DNA of 6,239 bases from JABAYQ01 sp042091225 (GTDB lineage Bacteria > Bacteroidota > Bacteroidia > Flavobacteriales > UBA7312). The translations under genes were made by a program, and so were the position numbers. The stretch is from NCBI GenBank assembly GCA_042091225.1, contig JBELHW010000079.1, forward strand, positions 1 to 6,239. Direction: 5' to 3'. Shown one piece after another: positions 1-6,239 of the stretch (position 1 is its first letter; each line of letters begins with the position of its first letter). The notes beneath the pieces are model-generated. The model was given only the letters and a program-made list of their open reading frames with translations, made no database searches and was not told the DNA's origin.

Positions 1-50
1 GACCTCCTCGTCCCAAACGAGGCGCGATAACCGGGCTACGCTACACCCCG
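1..50 (-). tRNA. tRNA-Pro (anticodon UGG), 3' part cut off by the window edge
   Basis: Read on the minus strand, the gene starts at position 50 with acceptor strand CGGGGTG, followed by a D-arm (TAGCG..AGCCCGGTTATCGCG) and an anticodon arm with stem CCTCG/CGAGG and loop TTTGGGA. The anticodon is TGG (plus-strand bases 13-15), which reads proline CCN codons. The variable loop begins at the window edge; the T-arm and 3' acceptor strand lie outside, so the acceptor pairing cannot be checked. It lies 65 bases downstream of tRNA-Ser on the same strand and has its own promoter-like sequence at 66-95, so it may be transcribed alone as well as by read-through. Confidence 0.93.
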
Positions 51-65
51 AAAAAAATAGAGCTG

Positions 66-95
66 CAAATCTAATTAAATATAGTACAATCACAA
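66..95 (-). promoter_or_regulatory. Bacteroidota-type promoter for tRNA-Pro
   Basis: On the minus strand, TTG (95-93) is followed after 19 bases by TAGATTTG (73-66), matching the Bacteroidota housekeeping promoter TTG-N17-23-TAnnTTTG. The -7 element ends 15 bases before the mature tRNA 5' end, leaving room for a start about 6-8 bases downstream and a very short 5' leader. The same layout is seen at the neighbouring tRNA-Ser gene, which strengthens the call. It is a sequence match only. Confidence 0.68.
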
Positions 96-115
96 CTCAA
101 TTTTAACAATAATTG

Positions 116-202
116 CGGAAAGAGGGGGATTCGAACCCCCGATACGGTTACCCGTATAACACCTTAGCAGGGTGCCGCTTTCAGCCACTCAGCCACCTTT
201 CC
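116..202 (-). tRNA. tRNA-Ser (anticodon GCU), complete
   Basis: The gene is 87 bases, read on the minus strand from GG at 202. The acceptor strand GGAAAGG pairs with TCTTTCC (last pair G-T), and the discriminator base is G. The anticodon loop is CTGCTAA with anticodon GCT (plus-strand bases 166-168), which reads serine codons AGU and AGC. The long variable arm (plus-strand 142-157; ATACGG pairing with CCGTAT around a 4-base loop) marks a class II tRNA and fits serine. The T-arm has a perfect GGGGG/CCCCC stem around TTCGAAT. The bases after the discriminator read CAA, so CCA is not encoded and must be added by the CCA-adding enzyme, which is common in Bacteroidota. Confidence 0.97.
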
Positions 203-216
203 TTAAGAACGAGCGG

Positions 217-247
217 CAAATTTATATCAATTCCTATGTTTAACAAA
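217..247 (-). promoter_or_regulatory. Bacteroidota-type promoter for tRNA-Ser
   Basis: On the minus strand, TTTG (247-244) is followed after 19 bases by TAAATTTG (224-217), an exact match to the Bacteroidota consensus TTTG and TAnnTTTG. The -7 element ends 14 bases before the tRNA 5' end at 202. This is the strongest promoter match in the window and would drive tRNA-Ser and, by read-through, tRNA-Pro. Confidence 0.75.
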
Positions 248-304
248 CTTTTTCATTCTTATTTTTTAATAATCATTAAAAAAAATATAATTCCATAAAA
301 AATG

Positions 305-338
305 TTGTGGTAATATTACTGATGGAATGTTATATTTG
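305..338 (+). promoter_or_regulatory. Probable promoter of the ABC transporter operon
   Basis: TATATTTG at 331-338 matches the Bacteroidota -7 consensus TAnnTTTG exactly. A TTG lies at 305-307, but the spacing of 23 bases is at the long end of the accepted range, so the -33 element is less certain. Transcription would start near 344-346, about 12 bases before the ATG at 357. This matters for the gene start: the ATG at 327 would lie inside the promoter and outside the transcript. No operator or riboswitch is evident in the short leader. Confidence 0.6.
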
Positions 339-356
339 CATGAATCTAATCTTATA

Positions 357-2114
357 ATGATGTTTAAATTTACTACTGCAATTGTTTTTTGTATTTTATT
401 TTTCTCCTCTTGTGTAGAAAATAGAGATCTTTCGGAAAATAAAGTTATTGCACATATTTCATCAAACCCCGATGGTTTACATCCTTTTAATAATAACTCA
501 GTAATGAGATCTTTTATTTTTCAATATACTCAGCAGACTCTAGTTAAACTAGATTTAAAATCGTTGGATTATATTCCGTCTTTAGCTAAAACATTACCAG
601 AAGTTTCACAAGATGGTTTATACTACACCTATGAGTTGAGAGATGGATTAAAATGGGATGATGGCACTCCAGTTACAGCAAAAGATGTTGAGTTCACTTC
701 TAAAATTCAGGTTTGTCCATTAACTGATAATGCCAATGTAAGAGGTAATTATTCGTCGGTTATTAAAGACGTTATTTTAGACCCTCAAAACCCTTTAAAA
801 TTTACTATGGTTGCGTTTGAAAAGAATGTAACTAATAAAAGCATTTATTCGGAAGTATATATCCAACAAAAATCACATTGGGATTCGAATGGTGTGCTAG
901 ACAACCTTTCTTTTAAAGAGATACATGCTCCAGTTTTTAAGGAAAATAAAGAATTGTCCGAATGGTTTAACTCTTTTAACAACGGCGATAATAGTTATAA
1001 ATCAGAGCTTTTAGTAGGTTTAGGACCATATCAAATTACAGAATGGGAAACTGGATCTTATATAATAGCTTCAAAAAAAGAAAACTGGTGGGGAGATAAT
1101 GATACTAGTATTTATAACCAAAATTATCCTGATGAAATAATTTTTAAAATTATTACGGATGATGCTTCTGTTTTTTTAACATTAAAAAGCCAAGATTTAG
1201 ATGCTACAAATAGAATAGGTACTTCTAAACTTTTTAAATTACAGAAACACGACTATTTTAATGAGAATTATCATTCCGCCTTTTTAAATCAATACACTTA
1301 TTATTATCTAGGGATGAATACAAGACCTGATGGTATTAAAAGAAAAGCATTTTTTGACGATAAAGTTGTTCGAAGAGCAATGGCTCACTTAGTTCCTGTA
1401 GATGAAATTATAGAAGTTATTTTGCATGGAGAAGGTTCGCGTCAGGTTTCTAACTTGTCATCCTTAAAAAAGAATTATAACGATACGTTAAAACTTATAG
1501 ATATTGATGTAGAAAAAGCAAAAACTCTTTTAGATGAAAGTGGGTGGATTGATACTGATGGAGACAATATTAGAGATAAGATGGTTAACGGAGAAAAATT
1601 ACAATTAAGTTTCGAGTTAAGTTACATGAGTTCTCCTACGTCTAAGGAAACAGCCTTAATTATAAAAGAAAGTCTTTGGAGAGCTGGTGTTAACGCCATT
1701 CCTAATCCTATGGACTTTACATTGTTTTATAAAAATGCACAAGAGCATGATTTTGATATGATGATTGGGGGTTGGGGAGGTTCTGCCTCTTATTCTAATC
1801 CTTTTCAATTATGGCATACCTCTTCTTGGGCAAATAAGGGCTCTAATTTTACTGGTTTTGGTGACGCAGAAAGTGATTCTTTAATTGATCTGGCAAATAG
1901 ATCAATTGATGAAGAAGAACATAGAAATGCAATTTGGGCTCTACAAGCTAAAATTTATGATGATCAACCTTATGTTTTCCTTTACAGCCCAAAAAGAAAA
2001 GTTGTTATTCATAAGCGTTTCGAAAATGCAGATATGTATTTTGAAAAACCAGGATTTGTATTAAATAACTTTTTATTGAAAAAAGAATTTCAAAATTTAA
2101 CACCAACACAATAA
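357..2114 (+). CDS. Peptide-type ABC transporter substrate-binding lipoprotein (SBP family 5)
   Basis: This is the extracytoplasmic solute-binding protein of a DppA/OppA-type importer, which captures oligopeptides (or nickel or sugars in relatives) and delivers them to the permeases encoded next. The 585-residue product starts with a short signal peptide and lipobox FSSC, so Cys19 should be lipidated. The family 5 signature follows at about residues 88-113 (YELRDGLKWDDGTPVTAKDV). Residues 396-407 carry the acidic motif DTDGDNIRD common in this family. The C-terminal lobe has the usual FGDAESDSLIDLA and DDQPYVFLYSP segments. The frame also has an ATG at 327, but that would put an acidic stretch ahead of the signal peptide and lies inside the promoter, so 357 (or 360) is preferred. 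No Shine-Dalgarno is visible. It is first in an operon with two permeases. The substrate cannot be read from sequence; peptides are the default guess. Confidence 0.9.
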   Translation: MMFKFTTAIVFCILFFSSCVENRDLSENKVIAHISSNPDGLHPFNNNSVMRSFIFQYTQQTLVKLDLKSLDYIPSLAKTLPEVSQDGLYYTYELRDGLKWDDGTPVTAKDVEFTSKIQVCPLTDNANVRGNYSSVIKDVILDPQNPLKFTMVAFEKNVTNKSIYSEVYIQQKSHWDSNGVLDNLSFKEIHAPVFKENKELSEWFNSFNNGDNSYKSELLVGLGPYQITEWETGSYIIASKKENWWGDNDTSIYNQNYPDEIIFKIITDDASVFLTLKSQDLDATNRIGTSKLFKLQKHDYFNENYHSAFLNQYTYYYLGMNTRPDGIKRKAFFDDKVVRRAMAHLVPVDEIIEVILHGEGSRQVSNLSSLKKNYNDTLKLIDIDVEKAKTLLDESGWIDTDGDNIRDKMVNGEKLQLSFELSYMSSPTSKETALIIKESLWRAGVNAIPNPMDFTLFYKNAQEHDFDMMIGGWGGSASYSNPFQLWHTSSWANKGSNFTGFGDAESDSLIDLANRSIDEEEHRNAIWALQAKIYDDQPYVFLYSPKRKVVIHKRFENADMYFEKPGFVLNNFLLKKEFQNLTPTQ

Positions 2115-2117
2115 GAA

Positions 2118-3608
2118 ATGTTTAAATATATAGTTAAAAGAGTTTTAATTTTTATACCTACGCTGGTTGCCATCTCTTTATTGGCATTTATAATTAGCAT
2201 TTCAGCTCCAGCTGATCCAGTTGAGAAGTTAACTAATTCTGCAGATAAAGAAGGTGCTGCAAATCAACAGTCCGATGCTACTAAAAGAGTAAAACAAGAA
2301 TTGAGAAAAAAGCTTGGTCTTGATTTACCAATTTTTTACTTTAATTTTGGGTCAATTAGTGATTGTGATACGCTCTATAGACTCGATGATAAAGACCACA
2401 TAGCTAGTTTAAGTGAGATGACTCATTACTATGGAAATTGGCCTGATATATCTACTTACTATCATCAATTAATCAAGACTCAATTAGCCCACGAAAAATT
2501 AGTATTAGATAATATTTATTTGTCACAAGACTTTTTAGAACCTATTTTCACTAAAAATCAGATTAATGATGCAATAACTCAGTCTAGTTTTGAGATTAGT
2601 GCAATTTTAGAAACAGCTAACCCTAGTGTTTTAGAATCAAAAATGTCGAATCTTGATATGTTATATTCTAAATATGGCTTTTTAAATTCGATTTCTAAAG
2701 AATATAATCTTTCTAAAGAACATTATAATCAGGTATTAGAAAACGCCTCTCACTGGAAAACATATATTCCTAAAATTGTTTGGTATGGCCCTAAAAATCA
2801 ATATCATTTTTGGCTTTTTGGTAATGGCCAAGAAAGAGAAGGAGTTGTAAGAGGTGATTTCGGATTATCTTATATCGATAACCAGCCTATAAATACTAAA
2901 ATATGGAGTAAGGTTTGGATTTCTTTCTCTTTCTCTATTTTGTCAGTATTATTCGCCTACATTATTAGTATACCATTGGGTATTTATTCTGCATATAAAA
3001 AGGATAGTAGATTTGACAGAATATCTTCTGTAATTGTTTTTATTCTGTATTCTATGCCGAGTTTCTTTATCGGAGTTCTGTTATTATACACATTTGCCAA
3101 TCCTGATACCTACAGATGGTTTCCAGTTTCAGGGATACAAGACCCTTCAGTGTATGATGCATCCTGGTCTTTAATGGAAAAAATAAGCCACAGACTCCCT
3201 TATTTTGTGCTACCCTTACTTACTTACACTTACAGCTCATTTGCTTTTTTAAGTAGAATAATGAGAGTTGGAGTTATTGATGTCTTTAGCCAAGATTATA
3301 TAAGAACTGCAAGAGCCAAAGGCCTAGGAGAAGGAAAAGTAGTGATGAAGCATGCATTAAGAAATTCACTATTGCCAATAATTACTGTTTTTGCTAATAT
3401 TTTTCCACTAGCAATCGGTGGTTCTGTAATTATAGAAACAATTTTTACAATTCCAGGAATGGGTTTTGAAATATATAATTCAATTTTAAACTCGGACTAT
3501 CCAATGATTGTTGCAGTATTTACAATTATTGGATTTTTAACAATGTTAGGTTATCTGATAGCGGATATTTTGTACGCTGTTGTTGACCCAAGAATTTCAT
3601 ACAAATAA
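2118..3608 (+). CDS. Peptide-type ABC transporter permease, DppB/YejB-like, with large periplasmic insert
   Basis: This is one of the two inner-membrane permeases of the importer. Residues 1-30 form the first membrane span (KRVLIFIPTLVAISLLAF) followed by the family's usual proline-rich APADP. GLDLPIFYF at about 67-75 and GDFGLSY at 246-252 are conserved landmarks that normally lie close together; here about 170 residues separate them. The permease core follows with roughly five more spans (about 265-290, 302-325, 360-382, 418-440, 462-490). The EAA loop that docks on the ATPase is at 393-420 (RTARAKGLGEG, then KHALRNSLLP). The end, ETIFTIPGMG and VVDPRI, is typical. At 496 residues it is much longer than the roughly 340 of E. 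coli DppB. Its start is 3 bases after the upstream stop, indicating co-translation. The core, including SRFD and VVDPRI, recalls YejB. Confidence 0.92.
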   Translation: MFKYIVKRVLIFIPTLVAISLLAFIISISAPADPVEKLTNSADKEGAANQQSDATKRVKQELRKKLGLDLPIFYFNFGSISDCDTLYRLDDKDHIASLSEMTHYYGNWPDISTYYHQLIKTQLAHEKLVLDNIYLSQDFLEPIFTKNQINDAITQSSFEISAILETANPSVLESKMSNLDMLYSKYGFLNSISKEYNLSKEHYNQVLENASHWKTYIPKIVWYGPKNQYHFWLFGNGQEREGVVRGDFGLSYIDNQPINTKIWSKVWISFSFSILSVLFAYIISIPLGIYSAYKKDSRFDRISSVIVFILYSMPSFFIGVLLLYTFANPDTYRWFPVSGIQDPSVYDASWSLMEKISHRLPYFVLPLLTYTYSSFAFLSRIMRVGVIDVFSQDYIRTARAKGLGEGKVVMKHALRNSLLPIITVFANIFPLAIGGSVIIETIFTIPGMGFEIYNSILNSDYPMIVAVFTIIGFLTMLGYLIADILYAVVDPRISYK

Positions 3609-3611
3609 AAA

Positions 3612-4940
3612 ATGGAGCAACAAAATAATTTTTCGTTCAAAAAATATGCTTGGGCACAGTTTAAAAAGAATAAGCCTGCTTTAGTATCCCTTTATATACT
3701 TTTTTCATTAGTTGTATTAGCCCTCTTTGCACCTTTAATTGCAAATGATCAACCCTTATATTGTAAATACCAAGACAATACATATTTTCCTGCTTTTACT
3801 ACTATGATAAATCCTTCTAAAACAGTTAGTGTTCTTAATAAAGAAACAGGTATTATAGAAGATCTACAATTTGATATTACCGACTGGAGAAAGCTTTCTT
3901 TAGGAAGCGTTGTTTGGGCACCTATTCCTTATTCTCCTGACAAAGGTGATAAGTATAACAGAGAGTATGTTTCTCCGGTTGATAATCAGAGGTTTAAAGA
4001 CTCAGACAATGAAATTAAAGAATTGCCTACAAGGTTAAGACATTTTTTAGGTACGGATAATATTGGCAGAGATTTAGCTTCCGGATTGATTCATGGTACA
4101 AGAATTTCTTTGCTAGTAGGAGTTGTTGCAATGGGAATAGCGAGTATTATTGGTGTTTTTCTTGGTTCTATAGCTGGGTTTTTTGGAGATAGAAATTTAT
4201 TAATGGCAAGAGGAAAATATTATTTTACAATATTGGGAATTTTTCTTGCTTTTTTCTATGGATTTGGAGTTCGAAAGTATGTTATCGCTAATGCATTCGA
4301 ATCTGGAAATGGTGGTATTTTACAGATCTTTTTAAGTTTGATAATTATAGTTGCAGTAATTATTGGGTCAAGGCTTCTTAGTAAGTTATTTAATTTTGGT
4401 TGGTTAGCTAAAGAAATAAATGTTCCTATTGATACCATTATTTCAAGAGGAATTGAAATTCTAAATTCTATACCACGTTTAATTTTGATAATTACTATAT
4501 CTGCCGTTTTTGCTAGAAGTATCTGGTTAATTATGGTAATTATTGGACTTACCTCATGGACGGGTATTGCACGTTTTACTAGGGCAGAGTTTTTAAGAAT
4601 AAGGGAGTTAGAATATGTACAAGCAGCTAAATCTTTAGGTTATTCTAATTTCAGAGCTATTGCTAAACATGCACTACCTAATTCATTAGCACCAGTGTTT
4701 GTTTCAATTGCATTTGGTGTGGCATCTGCTATTCTTATTGAAAGTTCGCTTTCCTTTTTAGGGATTGGAGTTCCTGACGATGTTGTTACTTGGGGTTCTT
4801 TATTAAACTTAGGAAGACAAGAGTTTGAAGCTTGGTGGTTAGTTATTTTTCCAGGGTTGGCAATCTTTATAACGATTACAGTTTATAATCTTATCGGTGA
4901 AGGATTGAGAGACGCTTTAGACCCTAGATTAAAAAGCTAG
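3612..4940 (+). CDS. Peptide-type ABC transporter permease, DppC/YejE-like, with extra membrane segments
   Basis: This is the second permease, expected to pair with the preceding one to form the channel. The first span is at 24-44. Residues 45-140 are an enlarged periplasmic region containing ANDQPLYCKY, TYFPAF and VVWAPIPY, which recall YejE of E. coli. The family signature LGTDNIGRDLASGLIHGTRI lies at 146-165. The next span (165-190) is followed by two additional hydrophobic stretches, about 203-221 and 236-252, not expected in DppC. The core resumes at about 274 (DTIISRGIEILNSIP). The EAA loop is at 335-361 (YVQAAKSLGYSNFRAIAKHA, then LPNSLAP), and ESSLSFLGIGVP and GLRDALDPRL close the protein. 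At 442 residues it is about 140 longer than E. coli DppC. It starts 3 bases after the upstream stop. Its TAG stop overlaps the cdaA stop on the opposite strand, and no ATPase gene follows. Confidence 0.92.
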   Translation: MEQQNNFSFKKYAWAQFKKNKPALVSLYILFSLVVLALFAPLIANDQPLYCKYQDNTYFPAFTTMINPSKTVSVLNKETGIIEDLQFDITDWRKLSLGSVVWAPIPYSPDKGDKYNREYVSPVDNQRFKDSDNEIKELPTRLRHFLGTDNIGRDLASGLIHGTRISLLVGVVAMGIASIIGVFLGSIAGFFGDRNLLMARGKYYFTILGIFLAFFYGFGVRKYVIANAFESGNGGILQIFLSLIIIVAVIIGSRLLSKLFNFGWLAKEINVPIDTIISRGIEILNSIPRLILIITISAVFARSIWLIMVIIGLTSWTGIARFTRAEFLRIRELEYVQAAKSLGYSNFRAIAKHALPNSLAPVFVSIAFGVASAILIESSLSFLGIGVPDDVVTWGSLLNLGRQEFEAWWLVIFPGLAIFITITVYNLIGEGLRDALDPRLKS

Positions 4941-5707
4941 TTTAAATTTTCTTTTAATAAAGTTTTTAGTTGGTCACTAGTAAGGCTGATTTCTAGTTTT
5001 CCTTCAATAGCAACAGATATCTTACCTCTTTCTTCGGAAACAATTATTGCTATTGAGTCGGTGCTTTCTGTTATTCCTGCAGCGGCTCTATGTCGCATTC
5101 CTAAATTGTTTGGAAATGAATCGTTTTCTATAACTGGCAAAACACATCTCGCTGCCATTACTTGATCTCCTGTAATTATAACAGCACCATCGTGTAAAGG
5201 ACTATTTTTAAAAAAAATACTCTCTAAAAAAATACTCGTAGTCTTCGCTTTTATAATTTCTCCAGTTTCAATATAATTACCTAAATTATTTTGTCTAGTA
5301 ATAACTATTATTGCTCCTGTTTTAGATTCGGCCATTTTCTGACATGCATTTACAATATCATCAATTTTGACCTCCAGACTTGATTCTTCATTTATCCAAT
5401 TAAACTTTAGGACACCTTCTTTAGAAAGAAATTTTGTATTTCCTATCATTAATAAAAATCTACGTAACTCTTGTTGAAATACAATAATTACTGCAATTAC
5501 ACCAACTCCAATAAATTGTCCTAAAATTTCGCTAAGCAAATCCATTTGTAAAGCCTCAACTAATTTCCAGAGTAAATATATTGCAGTGATACCGATAAAT
5601 ATTTTTATTGCTACCGTACCTCTTACAAGTTTATATAGTTGAAATAGCAAAAATGCTACTAATAAAATGTCTACAATATCTAAAAAGTTAAATTCTAAGA
5701 AATCCAT
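4937..5707 (-). CDS. cdaA: Diadenylate cyclase CdaA (c-di-AMP synthase)
   Basis: It makes cyclic di-AMP from two ATP at the inner face of the membrane. The 256-residue protein has three predicted N-terminal membrane spans (about 8-28, 33-50, 61-78), then the family hallmark FQQELRR (78-84) and the DAC (DisA_N) catalytic domain from about residue 115. The catalytic motifs are intact: DGA at 173-175 (in SPLHDGAVI) and RHR at 205-207 (in GMRHRAAAG), with SEERGKISVA at 224-233. Length and layout fit the CdaA (also called DacA) class rather than DisA. The start codon overlaps the folP stop by one base (TAATG), implying translational coupling. No cdaR (YbbR) or glmM gene, the usual Firmicutes partners, lies in the window. 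Regulation is probably from a promoter upstream of folP, outside the window. Confidence 0.95.
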   Translation of the reverse strand: MDFLEFNFLDIVDILLVAFLLFQLYKLVRGTVAIKIFIGITAIYLLWKLVEALQMDLLSEILGQFIGVGVIAVIIVFQQELRRFLLMIGNTKFLSKEGVLKFNWINEESSLEVKIDDIVNACQKMAESKTGAIIVITRQNNLGNYIETGEIIKAKTTSIFLESIFFKNSPLHDGAVIITGDQVMAARCVLPVIENDSFPNNLGMRHRAAAGITESTDSIAIIVSEERGKISVAIEGKLEISLTSDQLKTLLKENLN

Positions 5708-6239
5708 TATTGATTATTTTGAGCTAAATTAAACAATTTAATACATTCACATGCTTGCTTAACATCATGAACTCTAAGAATAGTTGAACCCATTTCAAGA
5801 CATAAATAATGAAGAAAGCTTGTTCCGTTTAAAGCATCTTTTGGTTCAATCTCTAGAGGTTTGTATATCATTGATTTTCTTGATATTCCTGATAAAATAG
5901 GGGAGTTTAATTGATTAAAAAACGCCATATTATTTAACAATTTATAATTCTGCTCTAAAGTTTTACTGAAGCCAAATCCAAGATCAATAATTACTTGACT
6001 CTGAGAATTTAAAACTTCAATTTTTTGTTTAAAATATTCAAAAATTTCTTCAACTATATTTTCGTAATTAGTGAATGTTTGCATGTTTTGAGGAGTTCCT
6101 CTCATATGCATCATTATATACGGGATATTTAGTTCCTGAATTGTTTTGAACATATTCTTATCAAGTTCTCCTCCAGAAATATCATTGATAATATCTATGC
6201 CATAATTATGAGCTTTTTTTGCAACCTCAGAATGATAAG
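5707..6239 (-). CDS. folP: Dihydropteroate synthase, C-terminal part (5' end beyond the window)
   Basis: It joins 4-aminobenzoate to hydroxymethyl-dihydropterin diphosphate to give dihydropteroate in folate synthesis, and is the target of sulfonamides. The frame is open to the window edge and 176 residues are visible; the ATG at 6153 is internal, since the residues before it encode the conserved NDISGG. Counting visible residues, the motifs are INDISGG (17-23), MHMRGTP (43-49), DLGFGFSK (85-92), SRKS (119-122) and RVHDV (155-159). By comparison with E. coli FolP, the pterin-site Asn, Asp, Lys, Arg and His are all kept (N18, D85, K121, R155, H157). The usual DPGFGF reads DLGFGF here, a mild change. 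The stop overlaps the cdaA start by one base. Confidence 0.95.
   Translation of the reverse strand, partial: YHSEVAKKAHNYGIDIINDISGGELDKNMFKTIQELNIPYIMMHMRGTPQNMQTFTNYENIVEEIFEYFKQKIEVLNSQSQVIIDLGFGFSKTLEQNYKLLNNMAFFNQLNSPILSGISRKSMIYKPLEIEPKDALNGTSFLHYLCLEMGSTILRVHDVKQACECIKLFNLAQNNQ

Noticed and set aside
1..202. tRNA genes as an attachment site for an integrated element
   Set aside because: No integrase gene and no repeated tRNA 3' end are present in the window; the 3' end of tRNA-Pro is outside, so that side cannot be judged.
113..298. Open frame of 61 codons on the plus strand
   Set aside because: It runs antisense through the complete tRNA-Ser gene and its promoter, and its translation resembles no protein I know.
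203..356. Possible riboswitch or small RNA in the divergent region
   Set aside because: The stretch is short, very AT-rich and taken up by the two promoters; no stable stem or conserved motif is visible.
4256..4438. Open frame of 60 codons on the minus strand inside the second permease
   Set aside because: It is an antisense shadow of the inserted membrane segments of a clearly coding gene, with no promoter-like sequence I could support.
4929..4945. Inverted repeat TTAAA/TTTAA around the convergent stop codons as a possible terminator
   Set aside because: The stem is only five A-T pairs with a 7-base loop, too weak to act as an intrinsic terminator.
5707..6153. folP starting at the ATG at 6153
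   Set aside because: The same frame continues to the window edge and the upstream residues contain the conserved INDISGG motif, so this Met is internal and the gene is cut by the window.

Overview
The window looks like chromosomal DNA from a member of the Bacteroidota, most likely a low-GC flavobacterium-like organism. The reasons are: AT-rich sequence, start codons without Shine-Dalgarno sequences, a tRNA gene with no encoded CCA end, three good matches to the Bacteroidota sigma-factor promoter (TTG, then 19-23 bases, then TAnnTTTG), and a folP-cdaA gene pair that is typical of this phylum. The genus cannot be fixed from the sequence alone.

Layout. Positions 1-202 hold two tRNA genes on the minus strand: tRNA-Ser(GCU), complete, followed by tRNA-Pro(UGG), cut by the window edge. 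Each has its own promoter of nearly identical geometry. A compact divergent region (203-356) separates them from a plus-strand operon. That operon (357-4940) encodes a lipoprotein solute-binding protein of family 5 and two inner-membrane permeases of the dipeptide/oligopeptide ABC transporter class. The three genes are separated by gaps of only three bases. The operon ends head-on against the minus-strand pair folP (dihydropteroate synthase, 5' end outside the window) and cdaA (diadenylate cyclase). folP and cdaA overlap by one base, and the cdaA and permease stop codons share a CTAG palindrome.

Function. The three transporter genes would make the binding protein and the membrane channel of a peptide-type importer, but no ATPase gene is present, so the nucleotide-binding subunits must be encoded elsewhere. 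Both permeases are far longer than the classical DppB/DppC: each has a large extra periplasmic segment, and the second also appears to have an extra pair of membrane spans. Parts of them resemble YejB/YejE of the microcin C-type peptide importer more than DppB/DppC. folP works in folate synthesis and cdaA makes the second messenger c-di-AMP.

I do not see a mobile element, CRISPR array, repeat array or defence system. Apart from the enlarged permeases and the missing ATPase, the window reads as ordinary core genome.
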